This document shows, piece after piece, positions 1-6,098 of a stretch of 7,425 nucleotides of DNA. The stretch is taken from NCBI GenBank assembly GCA_002307275.1, contig DBTX01000072.1:1-7425 (forward strand). Direction: 5' to 3'. Source of the stretch: Hungateiclostridiaceae bacterium UBA1305 (lineage in GTDB: Bacteria; Bacillota; Clostridia; Acetivibrionales; DTU013). Numbering within the stretch: position 1 is the first letter of the stretch; each line of letters begins with the position of its first letter. Made by a program: the position numbers and the translations under genes. The notes under the pieces were generated by a model. That model had not been told where the DNA came from. It ran no database searches and was given only the letters and a program-made list of their open reading frames with translations.

Positions 1-941
1 CGAAGATGGCCCCCTTTGGCTGCGGGAATGTCGGGCCGGTATTTGGTTATACGGCAATTCGCATTGAAGACATCAAAACTTTAAGTGCGGGCAAGCATCT
101 GAAACTGAGACTGTCTGACTGTAACCCTGAAATATCGGGCCGTAACCCTGAAATATCGGGCCGTAACCCTGAAATATCGGGCCGTAACCCTGAAATATCG
201 GGCTGTAACCCTGAATCATCAGGCTGTAACCCTGAGATATTGGGCCGTAATCCTGAATTATCAGGCCGTAATTCTGAAATATCGGGCCGTAACTCTGAAC
301 TATCCAGCCGTAACCCGGGACTAACCATTCGGAAGCTTGATATTGAAGCGATAGGCTTCAATATGGGGGAACAGGCTGAGGCTTATGAAGCAGGGGATGT
401 CATTGATGCGATATTCACCCTGGAGATAAACAGCTGGAACGGTTCCGAACGGCTCCAGTTGAACCTGAAGGACATTAAAACCTGTATATTCATGGCCCTT
501 GATAAAAATATTGTTTTTAGTATGTCAAATGACTATAATAGATATAACAACAGCCTGAAAAAGTTCTACAGCTTGCAAGGCTACTGTCGTCTAAAGGTTT
601 CCGAACTTGTCCCTGAAAGGAATGAGCTCGAAGCTGTATTCAGATATATAAGGGCATGCTGCAGAGAAGTAAATAATGGCGGAAACGATATAAAGCAACG
701 CATGGAAATTGCTGATTTATTTGCAATAAGCACTCTTTTATCGCAAAAACATAATATTAGTATGAACTATTTCAAACTAAAAAAGAGCCTCGAAATATTC
801 GGGGAATTGGGGCTCCTGACAATCGAACCCGTTGGACACAAGGGCACAGCCGTTTGTCTGACAGCCGGAAATAAAAAGGTCGAGCTGGAAGCGTCCGATC
901 TCTTTCTTAAATTACAAAGCTTGAAACAGGAGGCTGTATGA
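1..941 (+). CDS. recJ: Single-stranded-DNA-specific exonuclease RecJ, C-terminal part (5' truncated by the window edge)
   Basis: This is the 3' end of recJ, a 5'-3' exonuclease on single-stranded DNA used in recombination and mismatch or base excision repair. The reading frame is open to the left edge (first full codon at 3), and the ATG at 6 is internal: the following APFGCGN..PVF is the conserved RecJ stretch that opens the OB-fold region, so the catalytic DHH and DHHA1 domains lie upstream. Counting from that ATG, GKHLKLRL (29-36) and IEAIGFNMGE (113-122), then LEINSWNG..LQLNLKDIK (139-158), are the family's OB strands. Between them a tandem heptapeptide insert occupies residues 39-108. 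Residues 159-311 form the extra C-terminal segment seen in Firmicute RecJ, with a winged-helix-like end (ISMNYFKLKKSLEIFGELGLL). The TGA stop at 939-941 overlaps the start of apt, so the two are translationally linked. Identity is firm; effect of the insert is unknown. Confidence 0.9.
   Translation, partial: KMAPFGCGNVGPVFGYTAIRIEDIKTLSAGKHLKLRLSDCNPEISGRNPEISGRNPEISGRNPEISGCNPESSGCNPEILGRNPELSGRNSEISGRNSELSSRNPGLTIRKLDIEAIGFNMGEQAEAYEAGDVIDAIFTLEINSWNGSERLQLNLKDIKTCIFMALDKNIVFSMSNDYNRYNNSLKKFYSLQGYCRLKVSELVPERNELEAVFRYIRACCREVNNGGNDIKQRMEIADLFAISTLLSQKHNISMNYFKLKKSLEIFGELGLLTIEPVGHKGTAVCLTAGNKKVELEASDLFLKLQSLKQEAV
120..329 (+). repeat. In-frame 21-bp tandem repeat (minisatellite) inside recJ
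   Basis: Nine consecutive 21-bp units begin at 120, 141, 162, 183, 204, 225, 246, 267 and 288, and a degenerate tenth covers 309-329. Each encodes the heptapeptide (C/R)NPEISG in the recJ frame. Units 1-4 are essentially identical; units 5-10 carry progressively more substitutions (PESSG, PEILG, PELSG, NSEIS, NSELS, NPGLT), mostly without changing length. All units are exactly 21 bp, so the recJ frame is kept. The core of the unit, CCTGAAATATCGGG, is an imperfect palindrome. There are no unique spacers between the units, so it is not a CRISPR array. The identical 5' copies suggest recent expansion by slippage or unequal exchange (inference). Confidence 0.95.
928..933 (+). promoter_or_regulatory. 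Ribosome binding site of apt, within the recJ coding end
   Basis: A perfect AGGAGG lies inside the last codons of recJ. It leaves 4 nt to the ATG at 938 and 7 nt to the ATG at 941. The second spacing is the more usual one, which favours the start at 941 and a TGATG stop-start overlap, consistent with translational coupling of recJ and apt. Confidence 0.75.
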
Positions 942-1456
942 TGGATCTGAAAGCACAACTCAGACATGTAAAGGATTTTCCCAAAGAGGGTATTGACTTT
1001 ATAGATATCACAACAGTGCTGCAGGACGGCGAAGCACTTCAGCAGAGCATTGAGGAAATGAAAAGGCTGGCGCTTGAGATGGGAGAATTCGACCTGATCA
1101 TCGGTCCTGAGTCAAGAGGCTTTATTTTCGGAGCGCCCTTGGCTTATGCGCTGAAGAAGGGGTTCGTACCGATCAGGAAAAGGGGGAAGCTGCCCTGGAA
1201 GACAATCAAGGTTGAATATAAACTGGAATATGGCACGGACTCGCTTGAAATGCATCAGGATGCCATCAAACCCGGGCAGAGGGTGCTGATTATTGATGAT
1301 CTGCTCGCTACGGGCGGCACGACGGAATCCAACATCAAACTGGTGGAGAAGCTTGGAGGCATTGTCGCAGGGCTGGTTTATTTTATCGAACTTGAGTTTC
1401 TTGAGGGCAGAAAAAAGCTGGAAGGTTACAAAGTAAGTTCACTGGTTAAGTTTTAG
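941..1456 (+). CDS. apt: Adenine phosphoribosyltransferase
   Basis: Cytosolic purine salvage enzyme that converts adenine and PRPP to AMP and pyrophosphate. With the start at 941 the product is 171 aa, the usual length for bacterial Apt. The N-terminus carries DFPKEGIDFIDIT (12-24), a family hallmark. GPESRGFIFG (55-64) and VPIRKRGKLPWKT (76-88) form the base-binding and flexible-loop region, and VLIIDDLLATGGTT (115-128) is the PRPP-binding loop with the paired aspartates D119 and D120. An in-frame ATG one codon upstream (938) is an alternative start, but it stands only 4 nt from AGGAGG. The gene overlaps the recJ stop and precedes rel by 26 bp. The pairing of apt with the (p)ppGpp enzyme is a common Firmicute arrangement linking purine nucleotide supply to alarmone metabolism. 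Nothing in the protein looks degraded. Confidence 0.96.
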   Translation: MDLKAQLRHVKDFPKEGIDFIDITTVLQDGEALQQSIEEMKRLALEMGEFDLIIGPESRGFIFGAPLAYALKKGFVPIRKRGKLPWKTIKVEYKLEYGTDSLEMHQDAIKPGQRVLIIDDLLATGGTTESNIKLVEKLGGIVAGLVYFIELEFLEGRKKLEGYKVSSLVKF

Positions 1457-1482
1457 TTGCTTTTTTTATTATCGGAGGCAGA

Positions 1483-3669
1483 ATGGATAACCGTTACGGC
1501 AAACTGGTCAGCAAAATAAAAGCGTACAATCCCAATTGCGATATAAGCATCCTCGACAGGGCTTATGACTTGTCCAAGAAGGCCCACGAGGGGCAATTGA
1601 GGGAATCCGGCGAGCCATATATCATGCATCCGCTTGAGGTCGCACATACGCTGGCTGATCTGGAACTTGACTGTACTACGATTATTGCCGGTTTGCTGCA
1701 TGATACCGTCGAAGATACGACCTGCACCGTAGAGCAAATCAGGGAACAGTTCGGAGAAGAAATCGCTCTGCTCGTGGATGGCGTCACGAAGCTGGACAAG
1801 ATACCGTACACGACAAAAGAAGAACAGCAGGCGGAGAATCTGCGAAAAATGTTCATGGCAATGGCAAAGGACATCAGAGTCATACTGATAAAGCTTGCCG
1901 ACCGTTTACATAACATGCACACACTCAAGTACATGCCCGCGGACAAACAAATCGAAAAAGCGCGTGAAACGCTTGAAATATATGCACCGTTAGCTCACAG
2001 GCTCGGTATTTCGAAGGTGAAGTGGGAACTGGAGGACATTTGTCTTCGCTACCTGCATCCGAACGAATATTATGATCTGGTTGAAAAGATCGCAAAGAAG
2101 CGCCGTGAGAGGGAAGCCTTCATAAAAAATATTATAGATGAGATCAAGGCAAGGACGATAGAGCTTGGCGTTGAAACACAGATCGACGGCAGGCCCAAGC
2201 ATTTCTTCAGTATTTACCGGAAAATGGAGCAGCAGAATAAAACGCTGGATCAGATTTATGATCTTTTTGCAGTCAGGGTTATTGTGAATTCTGTGAAGGA
2301 CTGTTACGCCGTGCTTGGTCTTGTTCATGAGCTGTATAAGCCGATTCCGGGCAGATTCAAGGATTACATTGCCATGCCGAAACCAAACATGTACCAGTCG
2401 CTGCACACTACGCTCATCGGTCATGAAGGCCAGCCGTTTGAAGTGCAGATCAGAACATGGGACATGCACAGAGTCGCAGAAGTCGGTATTGCCGCCCACT
2501 GGAAGTACAAGGAAGGGACGAAAGCCGAGACGGAGCTTGACAACAAGCTGGTATGGCTCAGGCAGATGCTTGAATGGCAGAAGGATGCCAAAGATGCGAA
2601 TGAATTTGTTGAAACGGTAAAGGTAGATCTATTTACGGATGAAGTATTTGTCTTCACGCCCAAAGGCGATGTAGTGAACCTTCCTGCAGGCTCGAACCCG
2701 ATTGACTTCGGATATGCGATCCATAGCGGAATCGGCAACAAAATGATGGGTGCCAGGGTGAATGGAGAAATCGTGAAGCTTGGGTATGAACTCAAGAACG
2801 GCGATATCATTGAAGTGCTCACATCGGCTAATGTCCACGGGCCCAGCCGCGATTGGCTCAAAATTGTAAAAAGTTCACAAGCGCGCAACAAGATAAATCA
2901 GTGGTTCAAGAAAGAAAACAGGGAAGAGAATGTGCTGCGCGGCAAGGAATCCATCGACAAGGAGCTAAAAAAGCAGGGACTTACCTATAGCCAGGTTTTC
3001 AAGAGTGAATGGATCGATCTGATGCTCAAGAAGTTCAATTTCAATTCGCTGGAGGATACATTTTCAGCAGTAGGCTACGGCGGGATCAGCAGCAGCAAGA
3101 TCGTGGCGAAATTGAAGGAGGAGTACAGAAAGACAAAACCTGAAGAGCTTGAAGACGAGATTGAACAGGAACTCCTGGCCAAACAGGAGAAGGAAAAGGA
3201 AAAAAAGAAGAAGTCATTGCCGGAAAACGGAGTAATCGTAAAAGGGATCGAAAATTGCCTCGTCCGGCTTTCCAGATGCTGCAACCCTGTTCCCGGCGAC
3301 AAGATCATCGGCTATATTACCAGGGGCAGGGGCGTTTCAGTGCACAGAAGCGACTGCACGAACGTTGTGAACAACACCGGCGAAGACGAGCGCATGATCG
3401 AAGTGAAATGGTTTACTGCAGCGAATGTGGCATATAAGGCGGACATTACGGTTATGGCCAATGACAGGACAGCGCTTCTGATGGAGATCACGAATGCGAT
3501 AGGGGAAGCCAGAATACCGCTGAAGGCCATCAACGCCAGGACCACAAGGGATCAGATCGCTATTATCAATCTTACGCTGGAGATTAACGACACGGAGCAG
3601 CTGGATAAGATCATAAAGAAGCTGCGGAAGGTTGACAGTGTATTTGAGGTGACAAGGAACAAGCAGTAG
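1483..3669 (+). CDS. rel: Bifunctional (p)ppGpp synthetase/hydrolase, Rel (RelA/SpoT homologue)
   Basis: Stringent-response enzyme that makes (p)ppGpp from ATP and GDP/GTP on starved ribosomes and also hydrolyses it. The 728-aa length is normal for long RSH proteins. The domains are complete. The HD hydrolase has H49, the H73-D74 pair in HDTVEDT and D140 in LADRLHNM. The synthetase (about 240-350) has RFKDYIA (291-297), YQSLHTT and EVQIRT. The TGS domain spans about 386-447, a helical segment follows, the Cys-containing motif with C599, C600 and C625 lies around 592-625, and a C-terminal ACT/RRM domain covers about 650-725. Intact HD residues together with the RxKD rather than ExDD form of the synthetase motif mark a bifunctional, Rel-type enzyme, not a RelA with dead hydrolase. 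A Lys/Glu-rich linker runs from about 545 to 577. GGAGG (1474-1478) lies 4 nt before the ATG. The gene is often annotated relA in Firmicutes. Confidence 0.97.
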   Translation: MDNRYGKLVSKIKAYNPNCDISILDRAYDLSKKAHEGQLRESGEPYIMHPLEVAHTLADLELDCTTIIAGLLHDTVEDTTCTVEQIREQFGEEIALLVDGVTKLDKIPYTTKEEQQAENLRKMFMAMAKDIRVILIKLADRLHNMHTLKYMPADKQIEKARETLEIYAPLAHRLGISKVKWELEDICLRYLHPNEYYDLVEKIAKKRREREAFIKNIIDEIKARTIELGVETQIDGRPKHFFSIYRKMEQQNKTLDQIYDLFAVRVIVNSVKDCYAVLGLVHELYKPIPGRFKDYIAMPKPNMYQSLHTTLIGHEGQPFEVQIRTWDMHRVAEVGIAAHWKYKEGTKAETELDNKLVWLRQMLEWQKDAKDANEFVETVKVDLFTDEVFVFTPKGDVVNLPAGSNPIDFGYAIHSGIGNKMMGARVNGEIVKLGYELKNGDIIEVLTSANVHGPSRDWLKIVKSSQARNKINQWFKKENREENVLRGKESIDKELKKQGLTYSQVFKSEWIDLMLKKFNFNSLEDTFSAVGYGGISSSKIVAKLKEEYRKTKPEELEDEIEQELLAKQEKEKEKKKKSLPENGVIVKGIENCLVRLSRCCNPVPGDKIIGYITRGRGVSVHRSDCTNVVNNTGEDERMIEVKWFTAANVAYKADITVMANDRTALLMEITNAIGEARIPLKAINARTTRDQIAIINLTLEINDTEQLDKIIKKLRKVDSVFEVTRNKQ

Positions 3670-3725
3670 GAGTTTGGTAAATGGTTGGATGAAACTAAAT
3701 TATTGAAGAAGCAGGTATATGGGAA

Positions 3726-4337
3726 ATGTTTTTAAAACGATTCATGACGGGGTTGCTCTCTTCAAACTGCTACATCCTCGGAGAAGGCGGAGAAGCCGCT
3801 GTGATTGATCCGGGAGTGGAGGCGGAGGATGTAAAGCAGGTACTTGAAGCTCAGAAGCTTACATTGAAATATATTATTCTGACACACGCTCACATTGACC
3901 ACATTATTCAGATGGAACAATTACACAACATCTGTGGCGGAAAAGTTGTCGTACATCATGATGATGCGCCTCTGCTTGGTAATCCTTTGTTGAACTGTGC
4001 CGCTCTGTTCGGGCGCGATACGGTTTTCAGCAACGCGGATATATGCGTGAAGGATGGCGATATACTGGAAATTGGCGGTTTAAAGCTTGAGATATTGCAT
4101 ACGCCGGGGCACTCACCAGGAAGCATGTGCATAAGGACAGGGGATGCGCTTTTCACCGGCGATACGCTTTTCAAACTTGGTGTAGGCCGAACAGATCTCG
4201 GCGCCGGAGACCATGACCTTCTGATAAAATCACTCAACAGGCTGATGAAGCTGGATGATAAAATAAAGGTCTATCCGGGGCATGGCTCCGCAACGGATAT
4301 AGGCTACGAGAGAAACAACAATATGAATATGTGGTAA
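3726..4337 (+). CDS. Metallo-beta-lactamase-fold hydrolase, glyoxalase II-like (YcbL/YqgX type)
   Basis: A 203-aa soluble protein with a complete metallo-beta-lactamase metal site: THAHIDHI (53-60; H54, H56, D58, H59), H129 in HTPGHSPGS, D146 in FTGDTLF and H186 in VYPGHG. GVGRTDL (152-158) and the overall length match the short glyoxalase II-like group that lacks the C-terminal substrate domain of true GloB. The probable activity is hydrolysis of a thioester such as S-lactoylglutathione or another acyl-thiol, but the natural substrate cannot be read from the sequence. The ATG at 3726 is the only ATG in frame after the TGA at 3690-3692 that precedes the conserved N-terminal MTGLLSSNCYIL. Its ribosome site is weak (GCAGG at 3711-3715, spacing 10). 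A gene of this family between rel and hisS is a common Firmicute arrangement. The 56-bp gap after rel holds no gene. Confidence 0.9.
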   Translation: MFLKRFMTGLLSSNCYILGEGGEAAVIDPGVEAEDVKQVLEAQKLTLKYIILTHAHIDHIIQMEQLHNICGGKVVVHHDDAPLLGNPLLNCAALFGRDTVFSNADICVKDGDILEIGGLKLEILHTPGHSPGSMCIRTGDALFTGDTLFKLGVGRTDLGAGDHDLLIKSLNRLMKLDDKIKVYPGHGSATDIGYERNNNMNMW

Positions 4338-4365
4338 TTACACATGACAAAGGGAAGGTTCATTA

Positions 4366-5013
4366 ATGACATCAGTTTTGCAAGGCCTTAAATTCGGTAT
4401 GCTGCTTCAGCTTGCCATAGGTCCGATAAGTCTTTTGATTTTTAAAATTGCGGGCAACAGAGGTTTTGCGCAGGCAATGTCGGGAACGGCAGCGGTGGTG
4501 CTTGTCGACTCATTGTTTATTCTTTTAGCAATACTCGGGATAGCATCATTTGTTGGAAGAGATAAAACAAGAAGGTTGTTTAATTATATAGGTGCGGTGA
4601 TTGTTGCATTATTTGGTGCGGCTACAATTCTGGAGATATTCGGCATTCACATAATACCCGGCAGCGGAGTATTTAACTCCTCTGGAGGAACAGGATCATT
4701 CGTGGAGGCCTTTGTACTTACTGCGGCTAATCCGCTGACCATACTTTTCTGGGCCGGTGTTTTTACTGTCAGAATAACCGAGGGCAAGCTTTCAGGTGCG
4801 GAAGTATATCTTTTTGGTCTGGGCTGTGCACTTTCGACTCTCGTTGCATTGACTGCAGTAGCGGTATTTGGAACACTTTCCGGTACTTTTTTACCGGATG
4901 GGGTGATTGACCTGCTGAACTTTATTATTGGCGCTGTATTGATTGCTTTTGCTATAAGAATGATATTGAGTGAGAAGAAGAAAAGTAATGTGAAGGTAAA
5001 TGGAAAAAGTTAA
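4366..5013 (+). CDS. LysE/RhtB-family membrane transporter (putative amino-acid exporter)
   Basis: A 215-aa hydrophobic protein with six likely membrane segments at about 5-27, 38-62, 71-95, 111-133, 145-170 and 179-201, followed by a short basic tail (KKKSNVKVNGK). The first segment carries LAIGPISLLIF with the GP pair (19-20), a GF turn follows at 33-34, and NPLTILFWAG (122-131) matches the second conserved region of LysE/RhtB exporters. Members export amino acids or related small molecules by proton exchange; the substrate here is unknown. GGGAAGG (4352-4358) is 7 nt upstream of the ATG. The gaps are 28 bp to the hydrolase and 16 bp to the methyltransferase, so it appears to be in the same operon. 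This family is not a usual member of the recJ-rel-hisS neighbourhood, so it may be a later insertion. Confidence 0.85.
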   Translation: MTSVLQGLKFGMLLQLAIGPISLLIFKIAGNRGFAQAMSGTAAVVLVDSLFILLAILGIASFVGRDKTRRLFNYIGAVIVALFGAATILEIFGIHIIPGSGVFNSSGGTGSFVEAFVLTAANPLTILFWAGVFTVRITEGKLSGAEVYLFGLGCALSTLVALTAVAVFGTLSGTFLPDGVIDLLNFIIGAVLIAFAIRMILSEKKKSNVKVNGKS

Positions 5014-5029
5014 ATGCGGGGTGAATTGA

Positions 5030-5596
5030 ATGTTTACTTGTAGCATAAAAGACGTAGAAATGAAATTTGAAACCTCTCCGAAGCTGTTCTCGCCGAATGC
5101 GATCGATGCAGGGACACTTGCTATGCTGTCGGTGGCAGAATTCCATGACGATGATAAGGTGCTGGATTTGGGCTGCGGGTATGGCGTTGTGGGGGTTTTG
5201 GCTGCCAAATTGATCGGTGCGGACAGAGTTACGATGAGTGACTCAAGCCCTGTAGCCGTGGAGTATGCAGCAAAGAATGCCAATCTCAATGAAGTGCCAG
5301 GTGTCAGGGCAGTTATCAGCAATGGCTTTATGGATATTGGCGACAAGGATTATTCCCTTATCTTGTCAAACCCGCCGTATCATACGGATTTCAGCGTTGC
5401 GAAGGCATTCATAGAGAAGGGCTTCAACAGGCTGAAGCTGGGCGGTAGGATGATGATGGTGACAAAGCGTGAGGATTGGTACAGGAATAAGCTGACTGCC
5501 ATATTCGGCGGCGTCAGGATCTGGCACATTGACGGGTACTGCGTGTTCATGTCGATGAAGAAGGGCATGAGTTATGCGGGAAAGGTGAAGAAATAA
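5030..5596 (+). CDS. Class I SAM-dependent methyltransferase, RsmC/YbxB-like small domain
   Basis: A 188-aa protein with one Rossmann-type methyltransferase domain. SAM motif I is VLDLGCGYG (44-52), the acidic end of strand 2 is D71 in VTMSDSS, and the catalytic-type motif IV is SNPPYH (113-118). The preceding LFSPNAIDAGTLAML (19-33) is typical of the MTS-domain group that includes RsmC (16S rRNA G1207 N2-methyltransferase) and Bacillus YbxB. NPPY motifs act on exocyclic amino groups, so RNA guanine N2-methylation is the reasonable guess, but the target is not shown. It lacks the inactive N-terminal duplicate of Escherichia coli RsmC, as expected for the short Gram-positive form. GGGGTGA (5018-5024) is about 5-6 nt before the ATG, and the gene follows the transporter by 16 bp. 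It is the last gene before a promoter and T-box leader. No obvious Rho-independent terminator follows it. Confidence 0.87.
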   Translation: MFTCSIKDVEMKFETSPKLFSPNAIDAGTLAMLSVAEFHDDDKVLDLGCGYGVVGVLAAKLIGADRVTMSDSSPVAVEYAAKNANLNEVPGVRAVISNGFMDIGDKDYSLILSNPPYHTDFSVAKAFIEKGFNRLKLGGRMMMVTKREDWYRNKLTAIFGGVRIWHIDGYCVFMSMKKGMSYAGKVKK

Positions 5597-5705
5597 GAAG
5601 ATTATGTATACAGTGTAAAATGGTATAAAAATCGTAACAGTATGCCGTAACACATAGTTGTAAACCGTAAAATGAGTGACGGATTGTGTAATAAAAAAAT
5701 TCGGC
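5597..5705 (+). other. Intergenic region between the methyltransferase gene and the hisS promoter
   Basis: This 109-bp AT-rich stretch has no open reading frame of note and no strong hairpin followed by a T run. It contains several GTAA-type words: GTGTAAAA (5613), TCGTAACA (5632), CCGTAACA (5645), TTGTAAAC (5658) and CCGTAAAA (5665). Three of these are spaced 13 bp apart. They lie just upstream of the -35 element and could be coincidental or a protein-binding cluster. Confidence 0.4.
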
Positions 5706-5734
5706 TTGACAATAGTGCAAGACGTAATTAAAAT
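5706..5734 (+). promoter_or_regulatory. Sigma-A-type promoter of the T-box leader and hisS
   Basis: A perfect -35 box TTGACA (5706-5711), a 17-bp spacer and the -10 box TAAAAT (5729-5734, one mismatch to consensus). Transcription should start near 5741, about 15 nt before the first T-box Stem I base pair. Position and quality fit a strong housekeeping promoter whose output is then gated by the T-box. Confidence 0.88.
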
Positions 5735-5750
5735 AGAAATAATTGTTGTA

Positions 5751-6018
5751 ATAAAGGCAATGATGGAAAAACTAACCGATACCTGCTTCAGGGAGAGGAT
5801 GCCGCGACTGTAAGCATCCTTAGTAAAGGACCGGTGAAGGAACATTCCTGAGCCGACAGGAGGAAAGCCGAATTGTATGGCAAGTAGAGCCGTATCATAT
5901 GGCAGTAGTCCGGTCCGCTATCCAGCGTTAAAGGATGAAAGTGGGTTTTTAGGACCTATTAGGGTGGTACCGCGGGAATAGCTCTCGTCCCTGACTTTGT
6001 GTCAGGCGGGAGTTTTTT
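5751..6018 (+). promoter_or_regulatory. T-box leader (tRNA-sensing riboswitch) upstream of hisS
   Basis: The T-box sequence AGGGTGGTACCGCGG is at 5961-5975. Stem I can be drawn. The base GGC/GCC is 5756-5758 with 5852-5854. A K-turn of AATGA/TGA follows (5759-5763, 5849-5851). GGAA/TTCC is 5765-5768 with 5845-5848. The specifier loop is next, then ACCG/CGGT and CCT/AGG. The distal hairpin AGGATGC/GCATCCT (5796-5802, 5814-5820) has loop CGCGACTGTAA. Aligned to the well-studied glyQS leader, the specifier is AAC at 5841-5843 followed by the usual purine, i.e. an Asn codon, although CAT (5843-5845) and GAA (5840-5842) overlap it. AGGG of the T-box can pair with CCCT (5989-5992) to form the antiterminator. 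When uncharged tRNA binds, the downstream terminator is prevented and hisS is transcribed. Confidence 0.93.
5982..6018 (+). terminator. Regulated intrinsic terminator of the T-box leader
   Basis: The arms CTCTCGTCCCTGAC (5982-5995) and GTCAGGCGGGAG (6001-6012) pair with a two-base bulge and a 5-nt loop, followed directly by six T residues (6013-6018). The 5' arm includes the CCCT needed for the antiterminator, so the two structures exclude each other, as expected for T-box transcription attenuation. Confidence 0.92.
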
Positions 6019-6040
6019 ATTTTGTCCCGGTAAATTTGGC

Positions 6041-6046
6041 TATAAT
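6041..6046 (+). promoter_or_regulatory. Possible secondary -10 box downstream of the terminator
   Basis: A perfect TATAAT lies 23 nt after the terminator T run and 52 nt before the hisS start. No good -35 box is seen at 16-18 bp, where the sequence is T-rich (ATTTTG or similar). It may be a weak T-box-independent promoter or chance in AT-rich DNA. Confidence 0.25.
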
Positions 6047-6098
6047 ATAGGTTGTATTAATTTATTAAGTGCGTTTGAAGGATTTTTAGGAGGTTTTT

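Noticed and set aside
6..8. ATG at 6 as the true start of the first gene
   Set aside because: It falls inside a conserved internal RecJ motif, the frame is open to the edge and there is no ribosome site; the gene is simply cut by the window.
120..329. CRISPR-like array
   Set aside because: The units are contiguous 21-mers with no spacers, and they sit inside a conserved coding frame.
47..361. Open frame on the minus strand encoding a LRPDISG heptad repeat
   Set aside because: It is the mirror of the recJ repeat, open only because the unit is nearly palindromic. The plus-strand frame has clear RecJ homology on both sides of the repeat, and I see no convincing minus-strand ribosome site.
1457..1482. 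T-run (1460-1467) after apt as a terminator
   Set aside because: No stable hairpin precedes the T run, and the rel ribosome site follows at once, so it is more likely plain AT-rich spacer.
1453..2891. Long minus-strand frames opposite rel
   Set aside because: They resemble no known protein and mirror the codon pattern of the well-supported rel gene on the other strand.
3670..3725. Promoter ahead of the MBL hydrolase gene
   Set aside because: TTTGGT and TAAATT at a 17-bp spacing are poor matches to consensus; readthrough from rel is simpler.
5601..5630. Terminator for the recJ-methyltransferase operon (TATAC...GTATA)
   Set aside because: The stem is only five AT-rich pairs with an 11-nt loop and no T run follows, too weak to call.
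5843..5845. CAT as the T-box specifier matching hisS
   Set aside because: It would overlap the closing TTCC helix and lacks the conserved purine after the specifier; AAC fits the loop better. It is kept as the main alternative.
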